Below, piece by piece: positions 8,711 through 18,121 of a stretch of DNA of 64,000 bases. The stretch is taken from assembly GCF_004359195.1 (NCBI RefSeq), contig NZ_CP037954.1, positions 310,001-374,000 on the forward strand, written 5' to 3'. The DNA comes from Chryseobacterium salivictor. GTDB lineage: Bacteria > Bacteroidota > Bacteroidia > Flavobacteriales > Weeksellaceae. The translations under genes were made by a program, and so were the position numbers. Positions within the stretch are counted from its first letter, which is position 1, and every line of letters starts with the position of its first letter. The notes beneath the pieces are model-generated. The model saw only the letters and a program-made list of their open reading frames with translations, had not been told where the DNA came from and made no database searches.

Positions 8711-10027
8711 ATGAAAAATATATTCCTGATTACCAAGAGAGAATATCTGACGCAGGTTAAGAAAAAATCTTTTGTTATTTTGACGCTTTTAGCACCGGTT
8801 CTGATGATTGGTTTTGCCGCTTTGATTGCTTTTATGTTTAAAGCGAATGAAAGTACGAGCACCTTCAACGTGGTTGACAAAAGCGGACTTTTTGTAGGAA
8901 ATCTCAAAAGTACCGATAAAATTAAATATGTATTTGTGCCAGCAGTAAACGAAAAATCTCTCGTTGCTACGCTGAAAGATATGGATGGCATTGAAGGTTT
9001 ACTGATTATTCCGGAACTGAAAAATCAAAACTACGACGGGTTACAAAAAGATTCTAAGTTATTAATTAATAAGAAAATAGGTTTCGACACCAAAACAAAA
9101 GTAGCATCGGACCTCGCTAAAATCATACGGAAAGAAAAGATAAAAACGCTGGGCATTTCTGAAAACCAGATGAAAAATCTGGATGCAAATTTTGAACTGA
9201 ATACTCAGAATGTGGTGGATAATAAAAGTTCTGATAATGATTTATCGTTCGGCGTAAAATCCGGCTTGGCGATGGTTCTGATGTACGCCGTTTTTATGTT
9301 CATCATTATTTATGGAGTTCGGGTGATGCGCAGTGTTTTAGAAGAAAAAAACAACCGTGTGGTCGAAATCATCATTTCGTCGGTAAAACCATTTGAATTG
9401 ATGATGGGAAAAATCCTGGGCGTAACTTTGGTTGCATTAACGCAGTTCAGCATCTGGATTACGATGTCTGTAATCGGAGCCTTATTTCTGAATACAGGAT
9501 TTGCCGCGATGAACAATCAGATTCCCGGCGGAGAGCAGTCAGCGGAAATGATGCAGAAATTTGACTTTCAGCAAATCGCCGGAGAAGTTTCCCATATTCT
9601 TTTAGACATGAATGTCGCGTTGATTATCGGCGTATTTATCGTGTTCTTTCTGCTCGGATATATTTTCTACAGCTCGATGTACGCGGCAATTGGTTCTGCA
9701 GTTGATAACGAAACAGAAACCCAGCAGTTCACCATGTTTGCCATCATTCCACTGATGGTGGGAATGTACGGAAGTTTCACGATCATGAATAATCCTGAAG
9801 GCCCGCTTGGCTTTTGGTTGTCGATGATTCCGTTTACTTCACCTGTTGCGATGATTGCCAGGATTCCTTTTGGAGTGCCGGTTTGGCAAATTATACTTTC
9901 CGCTTCCTTGCTTTTAGTTTCCACTTTATTAATGATTTATATTGCTGCAAAAGTGTACCGTGTCGGCATTTTAATGTACGGAAATAAAGCGACCGCAAAG
10001 GAACTTTGGAAATGGATCAGAAGCTAG
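8711..10027 (+). CDS. ABC-2 type permease (NatB/YhaP-like)
   Basis: The 438-residue integral membrane protein has a first helix at about 22-44 and a large extracytoplasmic domain (about 45-175). Five or so further helices follow from residue 180, including 'GLAMVLMYAVFMFIIIYGV' and 'IVFFFLLGYIFYSSMYAAIG'. The motif 'VMRSVLEEKNNRVVEIIISSVKPFELMMGKILG' region around 205-237 is characteristic of ABC2_membrane_3 permeases. It pairs with the ATPase immediately upstream, forming a two-gene exporter operon. A terminator follows. Confidence 0.9.
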   Translation: MKNIFLITKREYLTQVKKKSFVILTLLAPVLMIGFAALIAFMFKANESTSTFNVVDKSGLFVGNLKSTDKIKYVFVPAVNEKSLVATLKDMDGIEGLLIIPELKNQNYDGLQKDSKLLINKKIGFDTKTKVASDLAKIIRKEKIKTLGISENQMKNLDANFELNTQNVVDNKSSDNDLSFGVKSGLAMVLMYAVFMFIIIYGVRVMRSVLEEKNNRVVEIIISSVKPFELMMGKILGVTLVALTQFSIWITMSVIGALFLNTGFAAMNNQIPGGEQSAEMMQKFDFQQIAGEVSHILLDMNVALIIGVFIVFFLLGYIFYSSMYAAIGSAVDNETETQQFTMFAIIPLMVGMYGSFTIMNNPEGPLGFWLSMIPFTSPVAMIARIPFGVPVWQIILSASLLLVSTLLMIYIAAKVYRVGILMYGNKATAKELWKWIRS

Positions 10028-10078
10028 GTGTTGGATGTAGATGTTAGTAAAAATTACAGGAAAGTTCCTACCAATAAG

Positions 10079-10106
10079 AAACGTCGCAATTACTGCGGCG
10101 TTTTTC
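10079..10106 (+). terminator. Rho-independent terminator of the ABC exporter operon
   Basis: Stem AACGTCGCA/TGCGGCGTT (one G-T pair) with a short loop, followed by TTTTT. Confidence 0.75.
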
Positions 10107-10123
10107 ATTTCTGATCTTTAAAT

Positions 10124-11155
10124 TTATTTATTAAATCTTTTCAAATCAACTTCTTTCATTAACTCGCGCCCATTTTCGATGTGCTCATACAATTCTTTGG
10201 AAAAATAGCAACCATTGAGAATACCTCTCGCTCCTAAACCGTTGAAAATATAATAATTTTGGTGTTCAGGAAGATTTCCGATAATCGGCCGGCGGTCTTT
10301 TACTGTCGGACGGAAACCGTAATTCACTTCTTCAACTTCAAAATCATGCGGATAGAAAGCAGAAAGTCCTTCTTTCAATTCTTCAGTTTTAAAATCATCA
10401 ATTTCATTTTCCCGTTCGTTGGGATCATAAGTTCCACCGTAATAGTAAATATCATTATTTAAAGGAAACAGAAAATGCTTTTTCTTTAAAGTATATTGAT
10501 GCTTCATTTTTTCTGACAGTTTCACTTTTAAATGATGACCTTTGTTTGCAATTACCTGAATATCGGCAAAAAAAGGATTTTCTCTGACGCCCATTCCTTC
10601 ACAAAAGACAATATTTTTAAAAGTAAATCCGTCATAAGATGAGCCTTCAATTTTAGAATAATCAAATTTTTCTTTCACTACCATTTCATTGTCCTGCAAA
10701 TAGGCCGAGATTCCTTTGAAAAAACCATTAACATCCAAACGGGCAGATTGATTTACCTCGCCGGTTCCAAATGGATTTATAATGGTTTCCAGCGTTTCGA
10801 AATCTGGATTTAGAAAGGGTTTCAGTTCATCGGTTTCCGCTTTCATTAACCATAACTCCTTTTCTCTTTCATCATGAAAAATACGGTGGATTTTTTCCTG
10901 AATTAAATAATTTTCACCGGTATACGTTTCAATTTCCGAAACTGTTTTGGTCAAAAATTCTATTTGCTCCGCAGCCAGCCAAAAAGTGGTAAATTTCTTT
11001 AGCACCAAAGGATTCACAATTCCTGCAGAAACCTGAGAAGCTCCTTTTTTATCCGCCGAAAACAAAACAAAAGATTTTTGATGAAGGATTAACTGATGGG
11101 CAAAAAAGAAAGCAGCGTAACCGTCGCCAACGATAATATAATCTACATTTTTCAT
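10124..11155 (-). CDS. FAD-dependent oxidoreductase, DAO family
   Basis: The 343-residue protein opens with a beta-alpha-beta dinucleotide-binding fold 'DYIIVGDGYAAFFFAHQL' (4-21), an atypical GxGxxA/G version. It continues with the conserved 'SAGIVNPLVLKKF' segment and a C-terminal FAD-contact region 'GFRPTVKDRRPIIGNLPEH' followed by 'FNGLGARGILNGCYFS'. It belongs to the D-amino-acid oxidase/glycine oxidase (DAO) superfamily; the substrate is unknown. No signal peptide is present. It is transcribed alone, and its promoter region also holds the gldN terminator. Confidence 0.82.
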   Translation of the reverse strand: MKNVDYIIVGDGYAAFFFAHQLILHQKSFVLFSADKKGASQVSAGIVNPLVLKKFTTFWLAAEQIEFLTKTVSEIETYTGENYLIQEKIHRIFHDEREKELWLMKAETDELKPFLNPDFETLETIINPFGTGEVNQSARLDVNGFFKGISAYLQDNEMVVKEKFDYSKIEGSSYDGFTFKNIVFCEGMGVRENPFFADIQVIANKGHHLKVKLSEKMKHQYTLKKKHFLFPLNNDIYYYGGTYDPNERENEIDDFKTEELKEGLSAFYPHDFEVEEVNYGFRPTVKDRRPIIGNLPEHQNYYIFNGLGARGILNGCYFSKELYEHIENGRELMKEVDLKRFNK

Positions 11156-11189
11156 TGATAATTTACTTAATAAAAGGGATTTTTCAACT

Positions 11190-11197
11190 CAAATATA
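11190..11197 (-). promoter_or_regulatory. Promoter -7 element (TATATTTG) of the FAD oxidoreductase
   Basis: On the minus strand TATATTTG fits TAnnTTTG and lies 34 bases before the ATG. The -33 box is not clear. Confidence 0.4.
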
Positions 11198-11202
11198 AGT
11201 TC

Positions 11203-11237
11203 AAAAAAAAACCTGAGTAAAGGTACTCAGGTTTTTG
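11203..11237 (-). terminator. Terminator of the gldKLMN unit
   Basis: Perfect 9-bp stem ACCTGAGTA/TACTCAGGT with a 4-base loop. On the minus strand it is followed by a run of nine Ts. It lies 20 bases after the gldN stop. Confidence 0.85.
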
Positions 11238-11257
11238 TTTATCTTCAAAGGAATTGA

Positions 11258-12328
11258 TTAATAATTCCACATATCGCTTTCCATCTGCAGGATTTGCGCT
11301 TTGATTCTTTCGCTCTCTTCTAACTGCTCGTCGGCATCATTCGGGATGTAATCCTTGATAATCCCATTTCCTAACCCGTTATCTGATTTATAGATAATGC
11401 TTGAAAATCTTCTGGCATTTAATAAATCATCAAAAGAAATATCGGAAGAAAGATTTTTATTATTAAAAGCCACGGCGTTCGCCAAAACATTTCTTGCATC
11501 TGGATAATACACCCAGAACAGGTCAATCAGTTCATCCTTAGAAGCAAGCGGCTGACCGTCTGGCCCAAACTGTCCCATCAATGAAGGATCCTGGCCCATT
11601 GCTGCAATCCCAAGTAATCTGTATTTCATCTGGCTATCTCTACGGTCGATATACCACATTCCTTTAATTTTTAAAACCTTTACATTTTCAGTTTTGGTTT
11701 CATACACATTGGTGAACTCCTTCATTTCCTCGGCAGTCAATTTACCGGCTTCATTAATCCGGTCAATTCCTGCGTTGCTCATCACCTCGTTTTTAATACG
11801 CGACTGAATTGCATCCGGTCTTAATCTTGTCTGGAACATTTCATCGTCATACACTTCTTTGATTCTGCCGTCGTTGATAGCATCAAACAAAAGTTGATAA
11901 AGTGATTTGTTTTCTGAGACCAATCCATCTTCGTTATGATAAAAAGGCTGATTGATCTTATCATTCATATCGATGACTTCCCACACCACCATACTCTTCA
12001 AAATGTCTTTATCTTCAATAAATCCATATTCTAAAGGAGTAATTTTGTTGGAAACCATAGAGTCACCCTGCTTGATTAAGTTCAAATCTCTATATTTTCT
12101 AAAGGATTCCGGAGATTTCGCATTTAAAATAGACATTGAATTAATCGGTGTATCATCTACCGACTCACCCTGATATTCCGCAGGCATTTGTGCAACCGGC
12201 TCCGCCTGTTCCACAGGTGTTGCAGGAACCGTCGTTTTAGGCGCAACTTTCTTTTTTGGTTTTTTCTTGGTTTGTGCTCCAACTGCGCTGAAACTCAGAG
12301 CAAGCACTATCAATATGAATTTTTTCAT
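11258..12328 (-). CDS. gldN: T9SS/gliding protein GldN (PorN)
   Basis: GldN is a periplasmic component of the type IX secretion machinery; with GldK it forms the ring under the outer membrane. The 356 residues start with a signal peptide (1-18, 'LALSFSAVGAQ'). A Lys/Ala/Pro-rich linker (20-45) follows, then the GldN domain from about residue 60, containing 'NSMSILNAKSPESFRKYR' and 'VKVLKIKGMWYIDRRDSQMKYRLLGI'. It is the last gene of gldKLMN, 51 bases after gldM, and ends at a strong terminator. Confidence 0.95.
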   Translation of the reverse strand: MKKFILIVLALSFSAVGAQTKKKPKKKVAPKTTVPATPVEQAEPVAQMPAEYQGESVDDTPINSMSILNAKSPESFRKYRDLNLIKQGDSMVSNKITPLEYGFIEDKDILKSMVVWEVIDMNDKINQPFYHNEDGLVSENKSLYQLLFDAINDGRIKEVYDDEMFQTRLRPDAIQSRIKNEVMSNAGIDRINEAGKLTAEEMKEFTNVYETKTENVKVLKIKGMWYIDRRDSQMKYRLLGIAAMGQDPSLMGQFGPDGQPLASKDELIDLFWVYYPDARNVLANAVAFNNKNLSSDISFDDLLNARRFSSIIYKSDNGLGNGIIKDYIPNDADEQLEESERIKAQILQMESDMWNY

Positions 12329-12379
12329 TCTAAATTATTTATACTAATGACAAGATATACTATCAAATCAATAACGTAA

Positions 12380-13939
12380 TTATTGTACGTTTATTACTAC
12401 CGGAGGAATCTGTTTTAAAGTTTGTCCACCAAGGCCAGTCGCTGTTGCATTAATATTATATACATACGCAATATCCCCGTTACGAAGATTTTTCGTGAGA
12501 TTCGCTACAGAACTCAGTGAGTTTCCATTAATCAACATTCCCGCTTTTCCTGGTACTCTAAACATAAAACTGTTTACGGTAAAACTTACCGGGAAATCGA
12601 AGTCCGGCATCACTACAGAAACTTTTTGGTTCGGGATTGAACTTGCAGGCATCGAAACCACATAATTTCCCTGAATTTGTCCAACTGGCGCCGGCACACT
12701 TTTAATTCTGAACGGGAATGCCTGTGAAATAACACCACCTTTCGGATCACGTCCTGAAATCGTTAAGGTCACCGTGCTTCCACCTCCAGGTGTAACGGTC
12801 CATTTTCCTCCGCCTCCGCTTACAGATGCTCCCGGTGCAGATAAAGAAATCCCTGACATATCTGCTCCTAAGATTGATCCTGAAATTGGATTCGGCAATC
12901 CACGGTACAGCACATTCATTTTATCGGCAGTTACAAGTGCTCCTTTTTGTGCTTTCAATTCCTGTGCACCAGCGATTACTTTATAAGTATGGTTGTATTT
13001 TAAAGGAATGACTTTGCCGTTTACGTCGGTAAATGAAATTTCTCCGCTAAAGGTTTTTTCACCTAATGTACCTGTTTCTAAATTCTTAATTCCCTGACCA
13101 TTTTCAACGGTCAAACCTGGCATCGATAATCCCGGAACATTGCTGGAATAGTTACCAATGGCGACTTTACCCTGTGCCGGTTCTCCCTGAATAACCGTTG
13201 CCGGTGCGGAGACAATCGCAGAGTAAGCATCAAACTTGATATCTGCATCCACTTTTTCCTGAAGCATTACCGATAAAGCATCACCCTGAATTCCTCTTGC
13301 AGAAGACTGGATTACTTCTAAATTCGATAAGGCAGCAATTAAAGGCTGGTTATAAAATTTATATTGATTGAAATTTTTATTGTTTTTAGGTTTTGCAAAC
13401 TCCGAAATCATTTGTTGATTCGTTCTGTCAACCAAAGCTTTCATCAACGGGTTTGACCCGAAAGTCTGGTTTACATAATTTCTAAAAGCATCAATCTTTG
13501 TTTTTAAATCAAGTGCTATTTTGGATGGTTTTGTTTCATCGCCTCCAACAAAAAACATATTGGTAGAAGGTTCTGTATTATTTAGTGCAGCAAAACTTTC
13601 CTGAATTTCATTTTTAGTATCGTATTCTGCGTCCTTACTTAAATTTCTTTTTAACTCTTCGATTGATCCCACTAAATCGTCAGCTTTCGCTTCCAGTCCT
13701 TTATAGTTATCCAGAGGTGCAGTAAATGTTTCTGGAGATTTTTCAGCTTTTACTTCGAGAGTCTTTTTAAATATCGCATTATTACTCTCCGTCAACACCC
13801 TGGTCTCTTCCAAAGAACCGGTCGTATCTTTATAGGATCTGATGATTTCCTGATCGATCTGCATTGCAAGCATCGCAATGAAAACCAAATACATCAAGTT
13901 GATCATCTTCTGACGAGGTGTCTGTTTTCCTTGTGCCAT
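12380..13939 (-). CDS. gldM: T9SS motor/periplasmic shaft protein GldM (PorM)
   Basis: The 519-residue protein has an N-terminal cytoplasmic stub 'AQGKQTPRQKMINLMYLVF' leading into a single membrane helix (about 12-30). A long periplasmic region of four successive domains (D1 helical to about 220, D2-D4 beta-rich after 225) follows. Family members dimerise and couple the GldL inner-membrane motor to the GldKN ring; length and the Gly/Ser-rich 'GASVSGGGGKWTVTPGGG' segment fit. It lies 51 bases after gldL and 51 before gldN. Confidence 0.95.
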   Translation of the reverse strand: MAQGKQTPRQKMINLMYLVFIAMLAMQIDQEIIRSYKDTTGSLEETRVLTESNNAIFKKTLEVKAEKSPETFTAPLDNYKGLEAKADDLVGSIEELKRNLSKDAEYDTKNEIQESFAALNNTEPSTNMFFVGGDETKPSKIALDLKTKIDAFRNYVNQTFGSNPLMKALVDRTNQQMISEFAKPKNNKNFNQYKFYNQPLIAALSNLEVIQSSARGIQGDALSVMLQEKVDADIKFDAYSAIVSAPATVIQGEPAQGKVAIGNYSSNVPGLSMPGLTVENGQGIKNLETGTLGEKTFSGEISFTDVNGKVIPLKYNHTYKVIAGAQELKAQKGALVTADKMNVLYRGLPNPISGSILGADMSGISLSAPGASVSGGGGKWTVTPGGGSTVTLTISGRDPKGGVISQAFPFRIKSVPAPVGQIQGNYVVSMPASSIPNQKVSVVMPDFDFPVSFTVNSFMFRVPGKAGMLINGNSLSSVANLTKNLRNGDIAYVYNINATATGLGGQTLKQIPPVVINVQ

Positions 13940-13990
13940 TTTAATAAATTTTGTTAATAGTTTAAATTTTAAATATAAATGGTAAGAAAA

Positions 13991-14677
13991 CTATGATTTC
14001 ATTGCGCTAAGCATTCCGCCGTAAACTCTGTTAAGACTATTAAGGTTAGAAGTTAATCCTGATAATTCTTCGTTAAATTTCTCTGAATGTAAAGCAGATT
14101 TCTGCATGTCTTCTACATACTTTTTGCTATATTCAGTTTGCGTTTTTCCGTGCTCCAACTGGAGTGCGTATAATGCATTCATGCTTTCAAGATGACTTGC
14201 TGCCAACATCAGCTGATCGTTATATTTTGCGGTAGAACCACTAACATCCACTGTTTGATTGATTTGATCTACAGAACTTGAGAATTTTTCGATTCCTGTT
14301 CTTAACCGGTCAAATAAGTTTACATCCAATTTAGCATCAGCAAGCATTTTATCTAATTTATCCGACAAAGAAACCTCCAGTTCTTTCACTTCTGCCAATT
14401 GCATTGCACCGGAAGAATGTTTTGGATTTGGAGTGGCATGGCTATCTAAAAGTTCCGGATACACGTTTTCCCAAGCATAAGATTCTTCAGATTTTGGAGC
14501 ATCAAATGCGAAGATCGTAAAAATAACCGCCTCAGTAATCAAACCGATCGCCAAAGTTACATTACCTGTAAGCGGACCAATACTCCAGTGGGTCATTTTG
14601 AAAAGTGCTCCTAAAATTACGATTGCAGCCCCAATTGAGTAGATGAAATTATAAGTTGCTTCTTTAGTTTTAAACAT
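13991..14677 (-). CDS. gldL: T9SS inner-membrane motor protein GldL (PorL)
   Basis: The 228-residue protein has two N-terminal membrane helices (about 9-27 and 37-58) and a long cytoplasmic coiled-coil tail. The motif 'LFKMTHWSIGPLTGN' between the helices is a family hallmark. Glu49 in the second helix ('IGLITEAVIF') aligns with the glutamate implicated in converting proton-motive force in characterised GldL. With GldM it forms the rotary motor that powers secretion and gliding. Neighbour spacing (45 bases from gldK, 51 to gldM) indicates one operon. Confidence 0.95.
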   Translation of the reverse strand: MFKTKEATYNFIYSIGAAIVILGALFKMTHWSIGPLTGNVTLAIGLITEAVIFTIFAFDAPKSEESYAWENVYPELLDSHATPNPKHSSGAMQLAEVKELEVSLSDKLDKMLADAKLDVNLFDRLRTGIEKFSSSVDQINQTVDVSGSTAKYNDQLMLAASHLESMNALYALQLEHGKTQTEYSKKYVEDMQKSALHSEKFNEELSGLTSNLNSLNRVYGGMLSAMKS

Positions 14678-14722
14678 GTGCTATGATTTTATTAGTGGTT
14701 ATTAAGTAATTACTGTTTTTTT

Positions 14723-16126
14723 TTAATTTGTTCTCTTCTTGTATTTAGCAGTTCCCTCAGGAATATCCTGAACTGTTCTAAAACCAATATAACTTCTTGC
14801 CGAATCTTTTCTCTCGTAATCTCTAGATCCGGTCATTAACAAATAACCGATATCTTTCCAAGATCCACCGCGTACTGTTTTCCGAGGCTCTCTGTATGCT
14901 TGATTGGACAAATAAGGATTCAAGGTAGACGCAAACTGGTAAGTTGAATTATTGTAAGGAGATTCCGTCCATTCTGCAACGTTCCCTGCCATATCATAAA
15001 GCCCAAATCCGTTTTTAGGGAATTTCTTTACGGGAGCAGTATAGGTGTACGTTCCTTTCTTTTCATCTTCGATATAATTACCTCTTTTCGGTTTAAAGTT
15101 TGCCAAATAACATCCTCTGTCATCTTGCAGATAAGGCCCACCCCAAGGATAGGTTGCGTTCTCTTTACCTCCTCTGGCCGCATATTCCCATTCAGCTTCA
15201 GTCGGAAGACGGAATGACATTGCTTTTTGCTTTTTCTTTTTCAAAGATTCGTTATAATCGGATTTTAACTTTGATTTAAAATTACAAAACGCTCTTGCCT
15301 GATCCCAGGTTACTCCGACTACAGGATAATTTTTGTAAGCACTGTGCCAAAAATAGCCATCATACAGAGGTTCGTTATATGCATAATTAAAATCCTTTAA
15401 CCAAACCGTGGTATCGGGATAAACGGCGATACTTTCTTTTTTCAAATATTTAGCACCTCTTGATTTATCTTTAACTGCAGACTCAATATCTTCCCAATTG
15501 TAAGCGTACTTCAGTTTTCTGGTATCAATAATTCGCTCATTATTGATTCTTTCTGCCGGCGGAAGGTACACTGATTCTAAAATCTCTGCATACTGAGCAT
15601 CCGGATAATCCGAAGTTCTCCATTTCAACGGAACGCTCCAATCTAATTTTTTAGACTCGTCATAACCATCTCTTCCCCCCTGGGACTCCATAAACTCCTG
15701 GTAAGCATTGGGAGTGGTACCTGCTTTTTTAGAAGCGTAGGCAAAACTACCAATCCCTGCTCCTGAACCGTCGCCAGCTGCTTCAGCTAATAAAGAGCGC
15801 ACGACACTATCCCGAACATAATTAATAAAAACTCTATACTCGGCATTAGTGATTTCGGTTTCATCCATAAAGAACGAAGAAACAGTAACCGTTTTAAGCG
15901 TTGCCTTTTCGGGAGTATTGGTAAAATCCTGATCAGCTAAACCCATCACATAAGACCCGGCAGGAATTGCCACCATACCGTAAGGTCTTTCTGAAACAAA
16001 GGATTTTGATTTGTTTCTAGGTATCAACTCTCCTTTGGATCCTCCCTTGCCGGCTGAGCTTCCCCCGCTTTTTGAACACGAGATTACTACAGTAGCTGAT
16101 AATAATATAAGGAATACTCTTTTCAT
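14723..16126 (-). CDS. gldK: T9SS outer-membrane ring lipoprotein GldK (PorK)
   Basis: The 467-residue lipoprotein has a lipobox ending at Cys17 ('LLSATVVISCSKSGG') followed by a Gly/Ser/Lys-rich linker. A formylglycine-generating-enzyme (FGE/SUMF1-like) fold then has 'PAGSYVMG', 'DETEITNAEYRVF', 'FRLPTEAEWEYAARGG', 'MAGNVAEWTESPY' and the closing 'RGGSWKD...IGFRTVQD'. In GldK this fold is structural, forming the periplasmic ring with GldN. It is the first of the four gld genes and starts 107 bases after glmS, with an inverted repeat in that gap. Confidence 0.95.
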   Translation of the reverse strand: MKRVFLILLSATVVISCSKSGGSSAGKGGSKGELIPRNKSKSFVSERPYGMVAIPAGSYVMGLADQDFTNTPEKATLKTVTVSSFFMDETEITNAEYRVFINYVRDSVVRSLLAEAAGDGSGAGIGSFAYASKKAGTTPNAYQEFMESQGGRDGYDESKKLDWSVPLKWRTSDYPDAQYAEILESVYLPPAERINNERIIDTRKLKYAYNWEDIESAVKDKSRGAKYLKKESIAVYPDTTVWLKDFNYAYNEPLYDGYFWHSAYKNYPVVGVTWDQARAFCNFKSKLKSDYNESLKKKKQKAMSFRLPTEAEWEYAARGGKENATYPWGGPYLQDDRGCYLANFKPKRGNYIEDEKKGTYTYTAPVKKFPKNGFGLYDMAGNVAEWTESPYNNSTYQFASTLNPYLSNQAYREPRKTVRGGSWKDIGYLLMTGSRDYERKDSARSYIGFRTVQDIPEGTAKYKKRTN

Positions 16127-16161
16127 TCTAATAATTGAAATTAAGCGGTAAATATATAATT

Positions 16162-16195
16162 TTTTGGAAAAACATTTATGATTTTTTTTCCAAAA
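16162..16195. repeat. Inverted repeat between glmS and gldK
   Basis: Perfect 11-bp arms TTTTGGAAAAA/TTTTTCCAAAA with a 12-base loop. It lacks a T-run directly after the stem in the minus direction, so it is not a classical terminator. It could be a weak attenuator or an mRNA-end stabiliser between glmS and the gld genes. Confidence 0.45.
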
Positions 16196-16233
16196 CGTAA
16201 AAATGTCTGTATTATTTTACAATCATTTACTTT

Positions 16234-18087
16234 TTATTCAACAGTAACTGATTTTGCAAGGTTTCTCGGTTGGTCAACATTGGCTCCTCGGTACACTGCA
16301 ATATAATAAGCCAGTAATTGTAAAGGTACGGAGGCGATAATTGGGGAGAAACATTCTGAAGTTTCCGGGAATTCAATTACATAATCTGCCACAGAAGCAA
16401 CTTGCGTGTCACCCTTGTTTACCACTGCAATAACTTTACCTTTTCGCGCTTTAATTTCCTGAACGTTACTTACAATTTTGTCATAATGCCCTTTTTTCGG
16501 AGCGATAATAACGATTGGCATATTTTCATCGATCAAAGCGATCGGACCATGCTTCATTTCGGCTGCAGGATATCCTTCTGCATGAATATAAGAGATTTCT
16601 TTTAACTTCAAAGCTCCTTCCAGCGCCGCAGGGAAATTATATCCTCTTCCTAAATAAAGGAAATTCTGGGCATCAACAAAGTTCTTTGCAATTTCCTTTG
16701 TAATTTCGTGGGTGGTTTCTAAAACTTCCTGAACTTTTTGCGGAATGGTATCCAGTTCGGTGATTAATCTCATGAACTCCTGATTGCTCAAATGTCCGTT
16801 GTGCTTCCCTAATTTTAAAGCAATCAAAGAAAGAACGGTCAACTGGGCAGTAAACGCTTTTGTTGAAGCAACACCGATTTCCGGTCCTGCGTGCGTATAA
16901 GAGCCTGCATCAGTAACTCTTGAAATGGAGGAATCGACGACGTTACAAATTCCGTACACGAAAGCGCCTCTCTCTTTAGCCATTTTAATAGCGGCCATCG
17001 TATCGGCAGTTTCACCTGACTGTGAAATTGCAATCACGATATCTTTTTCAGAAATAATTGGATTTCTATATCTAAATTCCGAAGCATATTCTACTTCTAC
17101 AGGGATTCTTGCAAACTCCTCGATTAAATATTCTCCGATAAGACCGGCATGCCAAGAAGTACCACAAGCGATAATGGTGATTTTCTGTGCTTGGTTTAAT
17201 CTTTCCAGGTTATCCCAGATTCCGGCCATTTTGATGATCCCTTCTTCTACCAATAGTCTGCCTCTTAAAGTATCGTGAATTGATTTTGGCTGTTCGAAAA
17301 TTTCCTTTAACATGAAATGTTCGTAACCTCCTTTTTCAATCTGCTCCAAACTCAGTTTTAACTGTTGAACTTCCGGGGTAATTTTTACATTATCTTTAAT
17401 ATTTCTGATGTCAACACCGTTTTCTAAAGAAATAGTAGCCATGTGACCTTCTTCTAAATAAACGGCCTCTTTTGTAAATTCAACAAAAGGAGAAGCATCC
17501 GAAGCAATGAAATATTCATTATTTCCTAAACCGATGGCTAAAGGAGAACCTAATCTGGCAACCACCAATACTCCGGGAAAATCTTCGTGCATCACTGTAA
17601 TTGCATACGCACCGAAAACTTCATTTAAAGCATAACGAACTGCCGTAGGGAAATCCATTTCCTCATTAATATCCATAATATATTGGATGAGATTCACCAA
17701 TACTTCTGTGTCTGTTTCTGACTGAAAAGTAAATCCTTTCTCGGTCAACATAATTTTCAGGGTATCATAGTTTTCGATAATCCCATTATGAACCAAAGCG
17801 ATTTTTTCATTATTTGAAAGATGTGGATGTGAATTTCTATCACTTGGAACCCCGTGTGTTGCCCATCGGGTATGCCCCATTCCTATATGTGCGGTACCTG
17901 CTAAATTTCCTGAAATAGCGACCAAATCATCTACTTTACCTTTCGTCTTTGAAACACTAAAAACTGAATTATCATTTTCGAGTACAATTCCCGCACTGTC
18001 ATATCCTCTATACTCTAATCTGCGAAGCCCATTGATTACAACTTCATAAGCATCCTGAAAACCAGTATATCCTACAATTCCACACAT
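16234..18087 (-). CDS. glmS: Glutamine--fructose-6-phosphate aminotransferase (isomerizing)
   Basis: GlmS makes glucosamine-6-phosphate from fructose-6-phosphate and glutamine, the first step to UDP-GlcNAc. The 617 residues start MCGIVGYTG, so Cys2 becomes the N-terminal glutaminase nucleophile. The class II amidotransferase domain runs to about 240 with 'GHTRWATHG' and 'HNGIIENY'. Two SIS sugar-isomerase domains follow ('ACGTSWHAG', 'ISQSGETADT', 'LGRGYNFPAALEGALKLKE'), and the chain ends with the conserved '...NLAKSVTVE'. It lies 34 bases after the DUF4270 gene and 107 before gldK. The product feeds peptidoglycan, LPS and the GlcNAc-derived sugars of the glycan locus at 35-62 kb. Confidence 0.97.
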   Translation of the reverse strand: MCGIVGYTGFQDAYEVVINGLRRLEYRGYDSAGIVLENDNSVFSVSKTKGKVDDLVAISGNLAGTAHIGMGHTRWATHGVPSDRNSHPHLSNNEKIALVHNGIIENYDTLKIMLTEKGFTFQSETDTEVLVNLIQYIMDINEEMDFPTAVRYALNEVFGAYAITVMHEDFPGVLVVARLGSPLAIGLGNNEYFIASDASPFVEFTKEAVYLEEGHMATISLENGVDIRNIKDNVKITPEVQQLKLSLEQIEKGGYEHFMLKEIFEQPKSIHDTLRGRLLVEEGIIKMAGIWDNLERLNQAQKITIIACGTSWHAGLIGEYLIEEFARIPVEVEYASEFRYRNPIISEKDIVIAISQSGETADTMAAIKMAKERGAFVYGICNVVDSSISRVTDAGSYTHAGPEIGVASTKAFTAQLTVLSLIALKLGKHNGHLSNQEFMRLITELDTIPQKVQEVLETTHEITKEIAKNFVDAQNFLYLGRGYNFPAALEGALKLKEISYIHAEGYPAAEMKHGPIALIDENMPIVIIAPKKGHYDKIVSNVQEIKARKGKVIAVVNKGDTQVASVADYVIEFPETSECFSPIIASVPLQLLAYYIAVYRGANVDQPRNLAKSVTVE

Positions 18088-18121
18088 ATAATATCTTATT
18101 TTTTAGTTATTGTTTTTCTAA

